A stretch of 64,000 nucleotides of DNA from Poriferisodalis sp965208555. GTDB taxonomy: Bacteria > Actinomycetota > Acidimicrobiia > Acidimicrobiales > Poriferisodalaceae. The DNA is taken from the NCBI RefSeq assembly GCF_965208555.1, contig NZ_OZ242342.1:1860001-1924000 (forward strand), given 5' to 3'. This document shows positions 1 through 8,517 of the stretch, one piece after another. Made by a program: the position numbers and the translations under genes. Below the pieces are notes generated by a model. The model was not told where the DNA came from. It did not search any database and worked only from the letters and a program-made list of their open reading frames with translations. Numbering within the stretch: the stretch's first letter is position 1; every line of letters starts with the position of its first letter.

Positions 1-122
1 GAGTAGATGACGATGAACGTGACGACGTTGGTGACGATCAGCACCGCTCCCTGGAACGCCACGTTAAGCGTCAGCAGCGCGGGCGGGCGTTCGTCTGGTT
101 CGAAGCGAATGTCGTCGTTCAC
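1..122 (-). CDS. NCS2-type nucleobase permease, N-terminal fragment
   Basis: About 40 codons are visible before the window edge, starting from a GTG at 122. The fragment opens with an acidic stretch, then the ERPPALLTLNVAFQG segment and a hydrophobic helix. This is the usual start of NCS2 (xanthine/uracil permease) membrane proteins: a charged tail, 'RPP', then the first membrane segment. It is divergent from the MFS gene, with about 50 bases between them. The rest of the gene lies outside the window, so the substrate cannot be judged. A sulfate-permease relative remains possible. Confidence 0.55.
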   Translation of the reverse strand, partial: MNDDIRFEPDERPPALLTLNVAFQGAVLIVTNVVTFIVIY

Positions 123-175
123 GGGCACCGACCGATCTGCGGACCACGGTACTGACAGGGCAGGCTTGCATCTGA

Positions 176-1390
176 GTGTCCGACACGACGAGCCTGCCGT
201 CCGCCAGCGAGCCAGCGGAGACCGCGACCCCGTGGTCGGTCGCGGCGGCGGCTTTCGCTGCGAACTTCGTGACGTTCGGGATCCTGTTCTCGTTCGGGGT
301 GTTCCTGACGCCCATCGCCGAAGACTTCGGCACCACCACCGGACCTGTCGCCGCGCTGTTCTCCACGGCCATCAGCACCTACTACCTCGGCGGCGCCATC
401 GGGGGCCGCATCGGCGATCGATTCGGCGCCCGCCCGCTGGTGGCAGCTGCTGCGCTGGCCATGTCGCTGGGCCTGCTTGGAACGGCCGCCTCGGGAGCCC
501 TCTGGCAGACCTATGCCGCGTTCGGTGTGCTCGTCGGGCTGGCGACCGGGTTCTGCTATCCCTCGATGATCGGCCTCATCGGCCGCAGTTTCAGCGAGCA
601 GCGGCGGCCGGCGGCGATGGGCTTCCTGCTGGCCGGTGTCGGGGCCGGAACGCTCGTGATGCCGTGGCTCGGACACCAGCTGATCTCGGCGATCGGGTGG
701 CGCTCGACGTATGCCCTGCTGGCCGCGCTGGCCTTGGTGACCATCGGTTGGGCTGCAACACGGGGCGACCGGGTGCGCACCTCGGGCGCACGGCTGATGC
801 GCGTCGGCACGCTGGCGCGGTCGTCCCGTTTCCTGCTGTTCTTCGCGGCGGTCGTCGCCATCGGGCCCGGCTTCTACGCGCCGGTCGCGTTCTACAACGA
901 CTACGCCGTCGACGCCGGGGTGGCGCCCGGGCTGGCTGCCGGGCTGGTCGGCATCTCCGGGGCCACCAGCGTCGCTGCACGCCTGGCGTGCGGCGCATTG
1001 GGGAACCGCATCGATCCCATGTGGCTGTGCCGGGCCGCATTTGCCTGCCTGACCGGTGCCCTGGCGATCTGGTGGATCTCAGGCGGCGATGTCGCGCTGC
1101 TCATCACGAGCGCCGTGACGCACGGCGTCGGCTGGGCGGTGTGGGTGACCGCCACGCCCTCGGTGCTGGCGGGCTGGTACGGCGTGGAGAACCTCGGCGG
1201 GGTCATCGGCATCTACTACACCGGGCTCGGGGTGGGCGGGCTGGTCGGCCCCGCAGTGTGCGGATTCGTCATCGATGCCGCCGGATTCGGGCCTGCCATC
1301 GGCCTGGTCACCGTGACGAGCCTGATTGCGCTCGCTTTGCTGGCGCTGCCGTTGCTCGGCACGTCCTCCGCTGCCGGCTCTAACTCTTAG
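176..1390 (+). CDS. MFS transporter, monocarboxylate/OFA-like
   Basis: A 404-residue integral membrane protein with about 12 hydrophobic helices. The loop GGRIGDRFGAR after the second helix matches the MFS signature (G-x3-D-R-x-G-x-R). Overall form and length fit the oxalate/formate and monocarboxylate branch of the major facilitator superfamily, but the substrate cannot be read from the sequence. The GTG at 176 begins the protein just before the first helix. The stop lies 10 bases before the sterol-methyltransferase-like gene, so the two are probably cotranscribed. Export or uptake of a sterol-pathway compound is speculation. Confidence 0.85.
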   Translation: MSDTTSLPSASEPAETATPWSVAAAAFAANFVTFGILFSFGVFLTPIAEDFGTTTGPVAALFSTAISTYYLGGAIGGRIGDRFGARPLVAAAALAMSLGLLGTAASGALWQTYAAFGVLVGLATGFCYPSMIGLIGRSFSEQRRPAAMGFLLAGVGAGTLVMPWLGHQLISAIGWRSTYALLAALALVTIGWAATRGDRVRTSGARLMRVGTLARSSRFLLFFAAVVAIGPGFYAPVAFYNDYAVDAGVAPGLAAGLVGISGATSVAARLACGALGNRIDPMWLCRAAFACLTGALAIWWISGGDVALLITSAVTHGVGWAVWVTATPSVLAGWYGVENLGGVIGIYYTGLGVGGLVGPAVCGFVIDAAGFGPAIGLVTVTSLIALALLALPLLGTSSAAGSNS

Positions 1391-1400
1391 GCTCCCCCGG

Positions 1401-2438
1401 GTGAGCAGCATCTGGCAGGTCGCCCGCGGGCTGAGGGCGTCATACCGCGACTCGGATCTGCGCAACCGGGTGGCGTTGCTGAACGGCCGACTCGACAAGA
1501 CGTACGCGCCGAGCGACGGCCCGAGTTCCGACCACGCCGAGACGGCAACGGAGTACTACGACATCTGCAGCCACCTCATGATCTACGGCTGGGGTGAATC
1601 GCTCCACTTCGCACCGCTGACTCCACAGGAGAGTTTGGAAGATTCCAAGCTTCGGCATCAGCGGCTGATGATCGACAAGCTGGACTTGCGCGAGGGCATG
1701 TCGGTTATCGACGTCGGGTGCGGGATCGGCGGACCGATGCGGACGGTGGTCCGCGAAGCAGGTGTCAAGGTCACCGGCATCAACAGCAGCCAAGTCCAGC
1801 TGGCCAGGGCGAGGGAGTTGACCGCCGAAGCAGGCCTCGGCAACATGATCGACTACGTAGAGACCAGCTTCATGGACATGGGTGCCATCGAAGACGGCAC
1901 CTACGACCGGGCCTACGCGATCGAGTCGACCTGTCATGCGCCGGACAAGGTCGGCGCATTCACCGAGATCTCGCGGGTGCTGAAGCCCGGTGCGCTGTTG
2001 TGGGGTCAGGAAATGTGCCTGACAGACACGTTCGATCCCGACAACGCGAATCATCAGGAGATCAAGCGAGAACTGATGCGCGGGATCGCGCTCAAGCAGA
2101 TCGCAACATTCGCCGAAGTCAACCAAGCACTCGAAACAGCAGGATTCGAAGTCATCGAAGGAATTGACCGCGGAACCACAGCAAACGGATCGACAACGCC
2201 GTGGTATCAGCCCATGGAGGCGCGCAGCGGTACACGCCGCATCACCCTGCGAGGAACACCGTTGGGTCGACAACTCGCGATCCGGGCTGCACGCGTGGCT
2301 GAAACGTTGAGGATCCTGCCCAGAGGCACCGCCGAGATCGCCAAGCTGCTCGATCGCACCGCCGACGCCTACGTCGCCGGCGGCAAGACGGGAATCTTCA
2401 CGACGCTGTATTGCTTCGTGGCCCGCAAGTCTCCCTGA
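1401..2438 (+). CDS. sterol 24-C-methyltransferase homologue (Erg6/SMT family)
   Basis: A 345-residue SAM-dependent methyltransferase. It has the sterol-methyltransferase pattern over its full length: YGWGES near residues 62-67, the SAM-binding loop DVGCGIGG at 104-111, YAIESTCHAP at 172-181, then a C-terminal domain with TTPWYQP, GTPLGRQL and VAGGKTGIF before the terminal VARK. These correspond to the conserved SMT blocks and the Sterol_MT_C domain of yeast Erg6, which adds a methyl group to C-24 of the sterol side chain. The GTG at 1401 is preferred because a start further upstream would run into the MFS gene. Base composition drops compared with the MFS gene. No squalene epoxidase or oxidosqualene cyclase is in the window. 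The family call is firm; the true acceptor is unknown. Confidence 0.85.
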   Translation: MSSIWQVARGLRASYRDSDLRNRVALLNGRLDKTYAPSDGPSSDHAETATEYYDICSHLMIYGWGESLHFAPLTPQESLEDSKLRHQRLMIDKLDLREGMSVIDVGCGIGGPMRTVVREAGVKVTGINSSQVQLARARELTAEAGLGNMIDYVETSFMDMGAIEDGTYDRAYAIESTCHAPDKVGAFTEISRVLKPGALLWGQEMCLTDTFDPDNANHQEIKRELMRGIALKQIATFAEVNQALETAGFEVIEGIDRGTTANGSTTPWYQPMEARSGTRRITLRGTPLGRQLAIRAARVAETLRILPRGTAEIAKLLDRTADAYVAGGKTGIFTTLYCFVARKSP

Positions 2439-2494
2439 GAGCGCCGCGGCACAGCCAACGGCGACAATCGGGCACGTCTGCTAGGAAACCCCGC

Positions 2495-3397
2495 ATGAAC
2501 ATGCCTGCCATCTCGCTGGCCGCTGTGCGCGGCCGCCGTGAACGCACCCTGGAAATCGCCGCCGAGATCGAGCAACGAGGATTCAGCGGCATCTACTGCC
2601 CGTCAATGGGCGACCCAGTGGCGCTGTGCCAGGCGATCGCACACGTCACCAACGAGATCCACTTCGGCACCTCGGTGCAGCCGATCTACTTCCGCAACCC
2701 CGTCGACATGGCCTCGACCGCTGCGTTCATCCATGAGATCTCGGGCGGACGCTTCTGGCTGGGCATCGGCGTCACCCATGGCCCGGTGCACGAACGTCTT
2801 GGCATCACGCCCGGCAAGCCGCTCGGCGACATCCGCGAGTACATCGCTGCCATGGAGGCAGCATCGGCGCAGCACGGCGAGCTCCCGCCGATCGTGCTGG
2901 CCACGCTGCGCCAGCGCATGGCCGAGCTGTCGGCCGAGATCAGTTCCGGGGCCGTGTGGGCGAACGCGAGCTGCAACGACTTCCAGAATTCGGTGGCGCA
3001 CCTCGGCGACGCCGCGAGCCGCGATGATTTCTTCGTGGGGAACATGATCCCCGCCGTCATCGATGACGACCGGGCTGCTGGAGCAGCCCGCAACCGCAAG
3101 ACGCTCGCGGGCTACGTGGCACTGCCGAACTACCGGAACTACTGGAAGCAAGCCGGCTGGATCGACGAGATGGAAGCAGCGGAGACGGCGATCGCTGCGG
3201 GCGACTCCGAGGCGCTGGAACGTGCGATGACGGACGAGTGGCTGTCGAACGCGACGCTGTACGGATCGGCGTCACAGGTGCGCGACGGGGTCGAGGCATG
3301 GTTCGACGCCGGCTGCAAGACACCGATCCTGGTGCCCTCAAGCACGAGCGGCGGCCAGCTCAAGGCGCTCGAGGAGCTGTTCGACACCTTTGCCTGA
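2495..3397 (+). CDS. luciferase-like (F420-type) monooxygenase
   Basis: A 300-residue TIM-barrel protein of the bacterial luciferase-like superfamily. It shows RTLEIAAEIEQRGFSGIYCP near the N-terminus, FGTSVQPIYFRNP in the middle, and GGRFWLGIGVTHGP, the usual 'GR..LGIG' strand-turn. In Actinobacteria such proteins usually use F420 rather than FMN, but the cofactor is inferred. The ATG at 2495 has AGGAA seven bases upstream. It lies 56 bases after the sterol-methyltransferase-like gene on the same strand and may belong to that operon. The substrate is unknown. Confidence 0.75.
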   Translation: MNMPAISLAAVRGRRERTLEIAAEIEQRGFSGIYCPSMGDPVALCQAIAHVTNEIHFGTSVQPIYFRNPVDMASTAAFIHEISGGRFWLGIGVTHGPVHERLGITPGKPLGDIREYIAAMEAASAQHGELPPIVLATLRQRMAELSAEISSGAVWANASCNDFQNSVAHLGDAASRDDFFVGNMIPAVIDDDRAAGAARNRKTLAGYVALPNYRNYWKQAGWIDEMEAAETAIAAGDSEALERAMTDEWLSNATLYGSASQVRDGVEAWFDAGCKTPILVPSSTSGGQLKALEELFDTFA

Positions 3398-3472
3398 GAC
3401 TTGACGCCTGAGCGTTAGCAGGTCAGACGACAACTCAGTCACGCCACTGAGCACGCCGTTACGCTCCGAGGC

Positions 3473-4369
3473 ATGCACATCGAGCTGTTCGGATTCGACA
3501 CCACACCTGAACGCTTCGAGGCCAGCATCCGCGAGGCCTCCGAGCAGGGCTTCCGCCGCTACTGGACGCCCCAGATCTTCGGCCATGACGCGCTGACCAC
3601 CATCGCCGTGGCCGGCCGCGGGGTGCCGGGCATCCGCCTCGGCACTGCAGTGGTGCCCACGTACCCGCGGCATCCGATGATGCTGGCCCAGCAGGCACTC
3701 ACGACCCAAGCCGTGATCGGCGGGCGACTGGACCTCGGCATCGGGCCGTCCCACAAGCCAGTGGTCGAGGGCATGTGGGGTTATTCGTTCGATCGGCCCA
3801 TTGCGCACATGCGCGACTACCTGACGATCCTGACCAAGCTGATGACCGATCGCCGCGTCTCCCACGGCGGCGATGCCGTCGTCGGGCGAGGCGAGATCAC
3901 TCCCCCTGCTGCCGACGCACCGCCCGTGTTCGTGGCGGCGCTAGGCAGCCAGATGCTGCGCCTGACCGCCCGGATGGCCGATGGCACGTTCACCTGGATG
4001 ACCGGGCCCGCCACACTGCGGGATCACACCGCGCCGACCATCAACGAGGCCGCCGCGAAAGCCGGCAGGCCGGCGCCGCAGGTTGTGGCCGGCTTCCCTG
4101 TGTGCGTGACAGATGACCCTGACACTGCTCGGGAGCGCGCTGCCAAGGACCTCGTTGTGTACGGCACCCTGCCCAGCTACCGGGCGATGCTCGACCGGGA
4201 GGGATTGAGCGGGCCCGAAGACATCGCCGTCATCGGCAGTGCAGCCGAGGTGAGCGACCGCATCAGTGCGCTCGCTGAGTGCGGTGTGACGTCATTCGCC
4301 GGCTCAGCGTTCGGCACCCTCGACGAGCAGGCCGCCACCCGCGAGACCCTGATCGGCCTGCTCAGCTGA
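3473..4369 (+). CDS. luciferase-like (F420-type) monooxygenase
   Basis: A second, 298-residue luciferase-like protein. The landmarks are EQGFRRYWTPQIFGHD, the strand GIRLGTAVVPTYPRHP and GGRLDLGIGPSHKP. They match the actinobacterial F420-dependent branch that has 'PTYPRHP' in this position. It is distinct in sequence from the preceding paralogue, so this is not a recent tandem copy. The last eight bases overlap the 3' end of lgt on the opposite strand. The cofactor is inferred from the family and the substrate is unknown. Confidence 0.75.
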   Translation: MHIELFGFDTTPERFEASIREASEQGFRRYWTPQIFGHDALTTIAVAGRGVPGIRLGTAVVPTYPRHPMMLAQQALTTQAVIGGRLDLGIGPSHKPVVEGMWGYSFDRPIAHMRDYLTILTKLMTDRRVSHGGDAVVGRGEITPPAADAPPVFVAALGSQMLRLTARMADGTFTWMTGPATLRDHTAPTINEAAAKAGRPAPQVVAGFPVCVTDDPDTARERAAKDLVVYGTLPSYRAMLDREGLSGPEDIAVIGSAAEVSDRISALAECGVTSFAGSAFGTLDEQAATRETLIGLLS

Positions 4370-5285
4370 TCGTTTCGGCGTCCTGCGCTGCAGGATCGGC
4401 CGGCCCAGCTCCGAGATCGCTCTCGCCCGCGCCGTCCTGCCCATCGGTGCGCTCTGTGTCGGGACCGCGGCGCAGGCCGACCAGCACGGCTGCCAACGCC
4501 GCCAGACCGATCACGATGCTGGTCCACACGTTGAACCGCAGGCCCCACAGCTCGTTGACCGTGTCGATGCGCAGCAGCTCGATCCAGACACGCCCTGCGG
4601 TGTAGCCCAGCACGTACATCGCGAACAGATACCCGGTGCGCAGGCGCGGCAGCACCCGCGGGATCACCCACACGAGCGTTGCTGCCAACGTCAGATTCCA
4701 CAGCGCCTCGTAGGCGAAGGTCGGATGGAACGTCTCTTCGAGGCCGTAGCCGGCAACACGGTGGGCCTGGTCGATCTCGAGGGCCCACGGCAGATCGGTC
4801 GGTCGTCCGTACAGCTCCTGGTTGAACCAGTTGCCCAACCGGCCGATGGCTTGGCCCACAGCCAGCGCAGGCGCGAGCGCGTCGAGCATTGTCCCGGTGC
4901 TGTGCCCACCTCGTCGCAGCCGCCACACCGCCACCAGGACACCAGCCGAGATGCCGCCCCAGATGCCCAGGCCGCCCTGCCAGATCTTCACTGCTTCGCC
5001 GAGGTTGTCCTGGTAGCGATCGAAGTCGGTGAGCACGTGATACAGCCGGGCGCCGATCAATCCAGCAGCAACCGCCCAGACCGCGATCGTCCCGACGAGA
5101 TCGTTGGCGCTGGCCCGATACGCCTCATCGCAACCTGCGATGGCGCGACGCCAGCGACGGCTGGTGATCCATACGGCCACCAGAACAGCCACCGCAATGC
5201 CGAGGCCATAGGCTCGAATATCCAGCGGTCCGAGCGAGACGTAGCTCCGTGACGGGCTGGGAATGGACGCTAGAAGCCAGCTCAC
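4362..5285 (-). CDS. lgt: prolipoprotein diacylglyceryl transferase
   Basis: A 307-residue polytopic membrane enzyme that moves a diacylglyceryl group from phosphatidylglycerol to the lipobox cysteine of prolipoproteins. The Lgt signature GRLGNWFNQELYG is present, as are GLIGARLYHVLTDF and the WQGGLGIWGGISAG loop. About 50 C-terminal residues form an acidic, alanine-rich cytoplasmic tail typical of actinobacterial Lgt. The ATG at 5285 starts just before the first segment. A client lipoprotein with a clear lipobox is encoded at 42704. Confidence 0.95.
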   Translation of the reverse strand: MSWLLASIPSPSRSYVSLGPLDIRAYGLGIAVAVLVAVWITSRRWRRAIAGCDEAYRASANDLVGTIAVWAVAAGLIGARLYHVLTDFDRYQDNLGEAVKIWQGGLGIWGGISAGVLVAVWRLRRGGHSTGTMLDALAPALAVGQAIGRLGNWFNQELYGRPTDLPWALEIDQAHRVAGYGLEETFHPTFAYEALWNLTLAATLVWVIPRVLPRLRTGYLFAMYVLGYTAGRVWIELLRIDTVNELWGLRFNVWTSIVIGLAALAAVLVGLRRGPDTERTDGQDGAGESDLGAGPADPAAQDAETIS

Positions 5286-5336
5286 GTCATGGCTGCGGTC
5301 ACTGGCTCGACCGGCAAGAGCAGGAGATCACACGCC

Positions 5337-6074
5337 ATGGACGCGACAGGGTACGCAGAGTTGCGAGCGGCGGAGGGCGCGCGACTCAACGAAATCGCCG
5401 CAGATGCCGAACGCTTGCCGGACATGTGGAGCCGGCAGGTCCCCAGCTGCGGGGACTGGACTCTCGAAGCACTGATCGCGCACTGCGCCACGGTCTGGAC
5501 ATTCGTGCGCAGCAGCATCACCGCGGGAGCGCGCGTCGACCCCGCCGCCGTCGCCAAACCTTCCGGTTCCGTGGCGCAGTGGCATGCAGACGCGTTCGAC
5601 GCACTCACCGACCTCATGACTGGGCGCCCGCCCGACGCCGAAGCCTGGACCTGGGATCCCGAACAACAGTCCATGAGCTTCTGGTGGCGTCGCATGGCCC
5701 ACGAGACCACCATGCACCGGTGGGACGCTGAGGCCGCGCTGGGCATGACGCCGGCGCTCATCGATCCCGAGCTGGCTGTCGACGGCGTCGACGAGCTGTT
5801 CGACGTCTACGTGCGGCTCCGGAACCCGACGGGGTTCGCCGGCAACGGCGAGACCGTTCATCTGCACGCCACCGACGCGCACGGCGAATGGGTGATCACC
5901 CGCGGCAGCGACGGCATGACCGTCGAGCGCGCACACGCGAAATCCGACGTGGCTGCTCGGGCACCCGCACAAGACCTGCTGCTGTTCGTGTGGGGCCGCA
6001 TCGGCCCCGACCGGCTCGAAACCTTCGGCGACACCGCCCTGCTCGAGGACTGGCAGCGTCTCGTGCGCTTCTGA
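5337..6074 (+). CDS. maleylpyruvate isomerase-family (mycothiol-type) protein
   Basis: A 245-residue protein with the DinB-like N-terminal four-helix domain and the C-terminal domain of the mycothiol-dependent maleylpyruvate isomerase family. The likely metal ligands are visible: a histidine in WTLEALIAHC and the pair in MAHETTMHRWDAE. AGGAG lies 10 bases before the ATG at 5337. An in-frame ATG at 5289 would place the two 5' ends almost on top of the lgt start, so 5337 is preferred. The family uses mycothiol as cofactor; the reaction here is unknown. Confidence 0.75.
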   Translation: MDATGYAELRAAEGARLNEIAADAERLPDMWSRQVPSCGDWTLEALIAHCATVWTFVRSSITAGARVDPAAVAKPSGSVAQWHADAFDALTDLMTGRPPDAEAWTWDPEQQSMSFWWRRMAHETTMHRWDAEAALGMTPALIDPELAVDGVDELFDVYVRLRNPTGFAGNGETVHLHATDAHGEWVITRGSDGMTVERAHAKSDVAARAPAQDLLLFVWGRIGPDRLETFGDTALLEDWQRLVRF

Positions 6075-6095
6075 TCCCCGCCGGCTGCGCCAGAC

Positions 6096-7082
6096 CTACA
6101 GGCGCGCTCCCTCGTACGCGGCCGCTCGCACACCCCGCTCGGCCAGCTCCGAGAGCCACGGCAACGGGTCGTCGAGCATGCCCAGCCCCCACGCTCCCGT
6201 GGGCAGCTCGTCGGCCAGGGCCCAGCTTGCAGCGGTCGCCGCCACCGCTGCTGCGGCCGCACTCGGATGGTCGATCACGCCAAGCACGTCGGTGCAGTGA
6301 CGACCGTCCCGCCGGCCCCGCAGCTCGACACGGACTCCCCCGGGTCCGCCTTCAGGATGCGGCGGCCGCAGCATGGGCAGCATCGCTGTCAGGCGATCGC
6401 GCCGGGTGCCTGCCACACGGGCAGTCACCCGCTCGACATCGCTGAACGCCGGCACCAGCAGCAGCGCATCAGCGAGAGCTGCGCGGTAGCAGTCATGAGC
6501 GCCGAGCGGATCTGGGAACCACACGAGCTCCCGGCCTGACCCGCCACGACGACGCCGCCATTGCCCGTCGCGCCAGTCCACCGAGGTTCCGGTCCTGGCA
6601 CGGTGCAGCTGACGCTGGCATGCCGGCCCTCCGGTGCCGACCCGCGCGATATGCACCTCGGTGACCACATCGAACCGGGCAGCGCCGTGGCGGGCCAGCA
6701 AGCAGCTGTACCCCGGCGAGAAGCCCGCCCCCACCACGATGGACCGTCGAGCGTTGGTGGCCCGCTTGTTCATCTCGAGCAGCTGCTCGACGTCGGTCAC
6801 GGCACCCGACAGGGACACCACGTGCGCTCGGCGGTCGAGCGCTTTTTCGGCCAGCGCGGCGTGACCGCCGCTCGGCAGGCTGAGGACCACCACATCGGCC
6901 TCCGGCAACGCACCGGGTTCGAGCACCTCCACGTCCACATCGAGCAGCTGCGCAGCCAGGCCACGCAAGCGGGCGGTGTGGCGCGATCCCAGCACGAGGC
7001 GATCGACATCGGGCCGGGAGGCCAGCTGCCGGGCAATTCGCTGCCCTACCGCTCCCGCGCCGATGACCGCGACCGTGCTCAT
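6096..7082 (-). CDS. saccharopine dehydrogenase-like NAD(P)-binding protein
   Basis: A 328-residue protein that begins with a clear Rossmann fold, VAVIGAGAVGQRIARQLA. A second-strand region around LVLGSRH and the segment VVVLSLPSGGHAALAEKAL follow, as in saccharopine dehydrogenase-like oxidoreductases. The C-terminal half is arginine- and alanine-rich and gives no clear substrate signature. It is convergent with the isomerase-family gene. This could be any saccharopine-dehydrogenase-like enzyme; lysine metabolism should not be assumed. Confidence 0.65.
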   Translation of the reverse strand: MSTVAVIGAGAVGQRIARQLASRPDVDRLVLGSRHTARLRGLAAQLLDVDVEVLEPGALPEADVVVLSLPSGGHAALAEKALDRRAHVVSLSGAVTDVEQLLEMNKRATNARRSIVVGAGFSPGYSCLLARHGAARFDVVTEVHIARVGTGGPACQRQLHRARTGTSVDWRDGQWRRRRGGSGRELVWFPDPLGAHDCYRAALADALLLVPAFSDVERVTARVAGTRRDRLTAMLPMLRPPHPEGGPGGVRVELRGRRDGRHCTDVLGVIDHPSAAAAAVAATAASWALADELPTGAWGLGMLDDPLPWLSELAERGVRAAAYEGARL

Positions 7083-7165
7083 GGAGAATCCGGGCTCATC
7101 GAGACTCTCGCCTCATCGGAATTCCGGGCTCATCGGAGATCTCGACGCCCCGGAGGATCACGCCG

Positions 7166-7306
7166 TCACCGAAGGTCGGGGCCCGCCAACTCTCGCCAAC
7201 TGCCTTCGCGGCGAGGGATGTCTTCGGACGAGCGCAGCCGCAGGACGATGGTGATCAGACCGCCCACCACGCTTGCGAGCAGCGCACGGCGCAGCAGGCT
7301 CATCAT
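7166..7306 (-). CDS. small membrane protein next to tRNA-Ile
   Basis: A 46-residue frame opening MMSLLRR, followed by one hydrophobic helix of about 15 residues and a charged tail ending SWRELAGPDLR. It starts two bases after the tRNA-Ile 3' end. In many Actinobacteria a short one-helix 'DLW-39' protein lies in this spot downstream of gyrA and the tRNA. The position and shape agree, and the SW..LA tail is loosely similar. No ribosome-binding site is possible because the tRNA is directly upstream. It may not be translated. Confidence 0.4.
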   Translation of the reverse strand: MMSLLRRALLASVVGGLITIVLRLRSSEDIPRREGSWRELAGPDLR

Positions 7307-7307
7307 G

Positions 7308-7381
<74 letters not shown>

Positions 7382-7446
7382 GCGGAGCCGCACACACTAC
7401 AGCCAGACCGTCTCTGAACGCGCCCGCGGTGGCGGCGGCCGGGGGT

Positions 7447-8115
7447 TCAGCGGGCGGGGGGGCGACGCTCGTCTTCGAGCACGGTGACCCGAACACCGCC
7501 GGTGAGATCGCTGATCAGATTGAACATGATCGCCATCACCACGTTGAAGGCAACGCCGACCGTGGCCACGATGAGCCCGATGATCCGGGCGCGCCGGAAG
7601 ATCACCATGCCGTCGATGGTCCAGCTGTCATACGAGCCGACTTCGGTGATGAACGACTCGACCTTGTCAACGAGGCCCGAGCGTTGCGCCGCGTTCCACA
7701 GCAGCACTCCCGCCGCCAGCACAGCGACATACAGGCAGGCGTAGAGCAGCACCGACACCTTGAACACCGACCAGGGATCGATGTGGCGCAGGATCCGGTG
7801 CGTTCGCCGTACCCGGGCACGGCGCTGGCTCAGCCATGCCCAGCGCACCGCCGGAACCTCTTCGGCGGGCGGCGGGGGCGGTGCAGGCCGGCCGCTGGCG
7901 GCAGCGGGCTGCGCGGGCTGCTGTGGCGACGGCGGGATCTGGGGCGGACTGGACTCACCGGGCACCGGGGTCTCAGCAGCAGGTGTGCGGCGGCGGCGAC
8001 GGCGTGCGCGACTCGCCGGGGTGATGCCCAGCGCTTCGGCAAACAGTTCGTCAGTGGGAGTCGGCCCGCCTGGCCCCGGCGACGGCGGCCCCCCACCCGA
8101 TGTCGCATCGGCCAC
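7447..8115 (-). CDS. DUF3566 transmembrane protein
   Basis: A 222-residue protein. A proline- and alanine-rich N-terminal half of about 90 residues carries an RRRRRR patch. A DUF3566 domain follows, with WSVFKVSVLLYACLYVAV, DKVESFITEVGSY and a second membrane segment near the C-terminus, where the FNLISDLTGGVRVTV ending is typical. This family lies downstream of gyrA in many Actinobacteria; its function is not established. Here it lies between the TadE-like frame and tRNA-Ile on the gyrBA strand. Confidence 0.85.
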   Translation of the reverse strand: MADATSGGGPPSPGPGGPTPTDELFAEALGITPASRARRRRRRTPAAETPVPGESSPPQIPPSPQQPAQPAAASGRPAPPPPPAEEVPAVRWAWLSQRRARVRRTHRILRHIDPWSVFKVSVLLYACLYVAVLAAGVLLWNAAQRSGLVDKVESFITEVGSYDSWTIDGMVIFRRARIIGLIVATVGVAFNVVMAIMFNLISDLTGGVRVTVLEDERRPPAR

Positions 8116-8132
8116 GCTTCGCAGTGTAGGAG

Positions 8133-8486
8133 TCAGCCGGCAGAGCCCCCGGTCGCTGGAGCGACCATCGGCACCCGGACTTCGGCAGCGGCTGAAGCAC
8201 GCTGGCCGTCGAACTCCACAACCACTTCGACGTATGCCGCTCCGTCGTCGACGCGCACCTCGAATCCCAAGAGAGCGCCGCCGGCATCGCGGATCAGGTC
8301 CTGGGCGGCGGCATCGTCGGGCAGCGCACCCTGTGAAATCGCGGCGATGTCAGCGGTTGCCAGCGTCACCAGTGCCGCCGCATCGGCGACAGCCTGGGCT
8401 CGCGAACTCGACAGCGCAGCGTTCCCCCAGCGGGCCACGAGCCCCACCCCCACAAGCAGCGCCAGCGCCAGCAATGCCACCGGCAG
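8133..8486 (-). CDS. TadE/TadG-like pseudopilin-type membrane protein, start uncertain
   Basis: The C-terminal 117 codons encode one hydrophobic helix (LPVALLALALLVGVGLVA), then RAQAVADAAALV, the pattern seen after the helix in TadE/TadG-type secreted proteins. The usual DxGQA motif precedes the helix, but the only upstream in-frame ATG (8651) would force translation through the gyrA terminator hairpin and the tRNA-like element. No ATG, GTG or TTG occurs between that element and the helix, so the CTG at 8486 is given as a minimal start. This may be a 5'-truncated remnant. Confidence 0.4.
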   Translation of the reverse strand: MPVALLALALLVGVGLVARWGNAALSSSRAQAVADAAALVTLATADIAAISQGALPDDAAAQDLIRDAGGALLGFEVRVDDGAAYVEVVVEFDGQRASAAAEVRVPMVAPATGGSAG

Positions 8487-8517
8487 CGCTGCCTGCCCGT
8501 CCTGATACCGTGTGCGT

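Noticed and set aside
7..1383. Long open frame overlapping the MFS gene in another frame
   Set aside because: Arginine-rich composition with no domain or membrane helices. The MFS reading has clear helices and the family loop motif.
7090..7135. Direct repeat TCCGGGCTCATCG, two copies about 32 bases apart
   Set aside because: Short and in a small gap with no associated gene or mobile-element feature; chance or simple duplication is likely.
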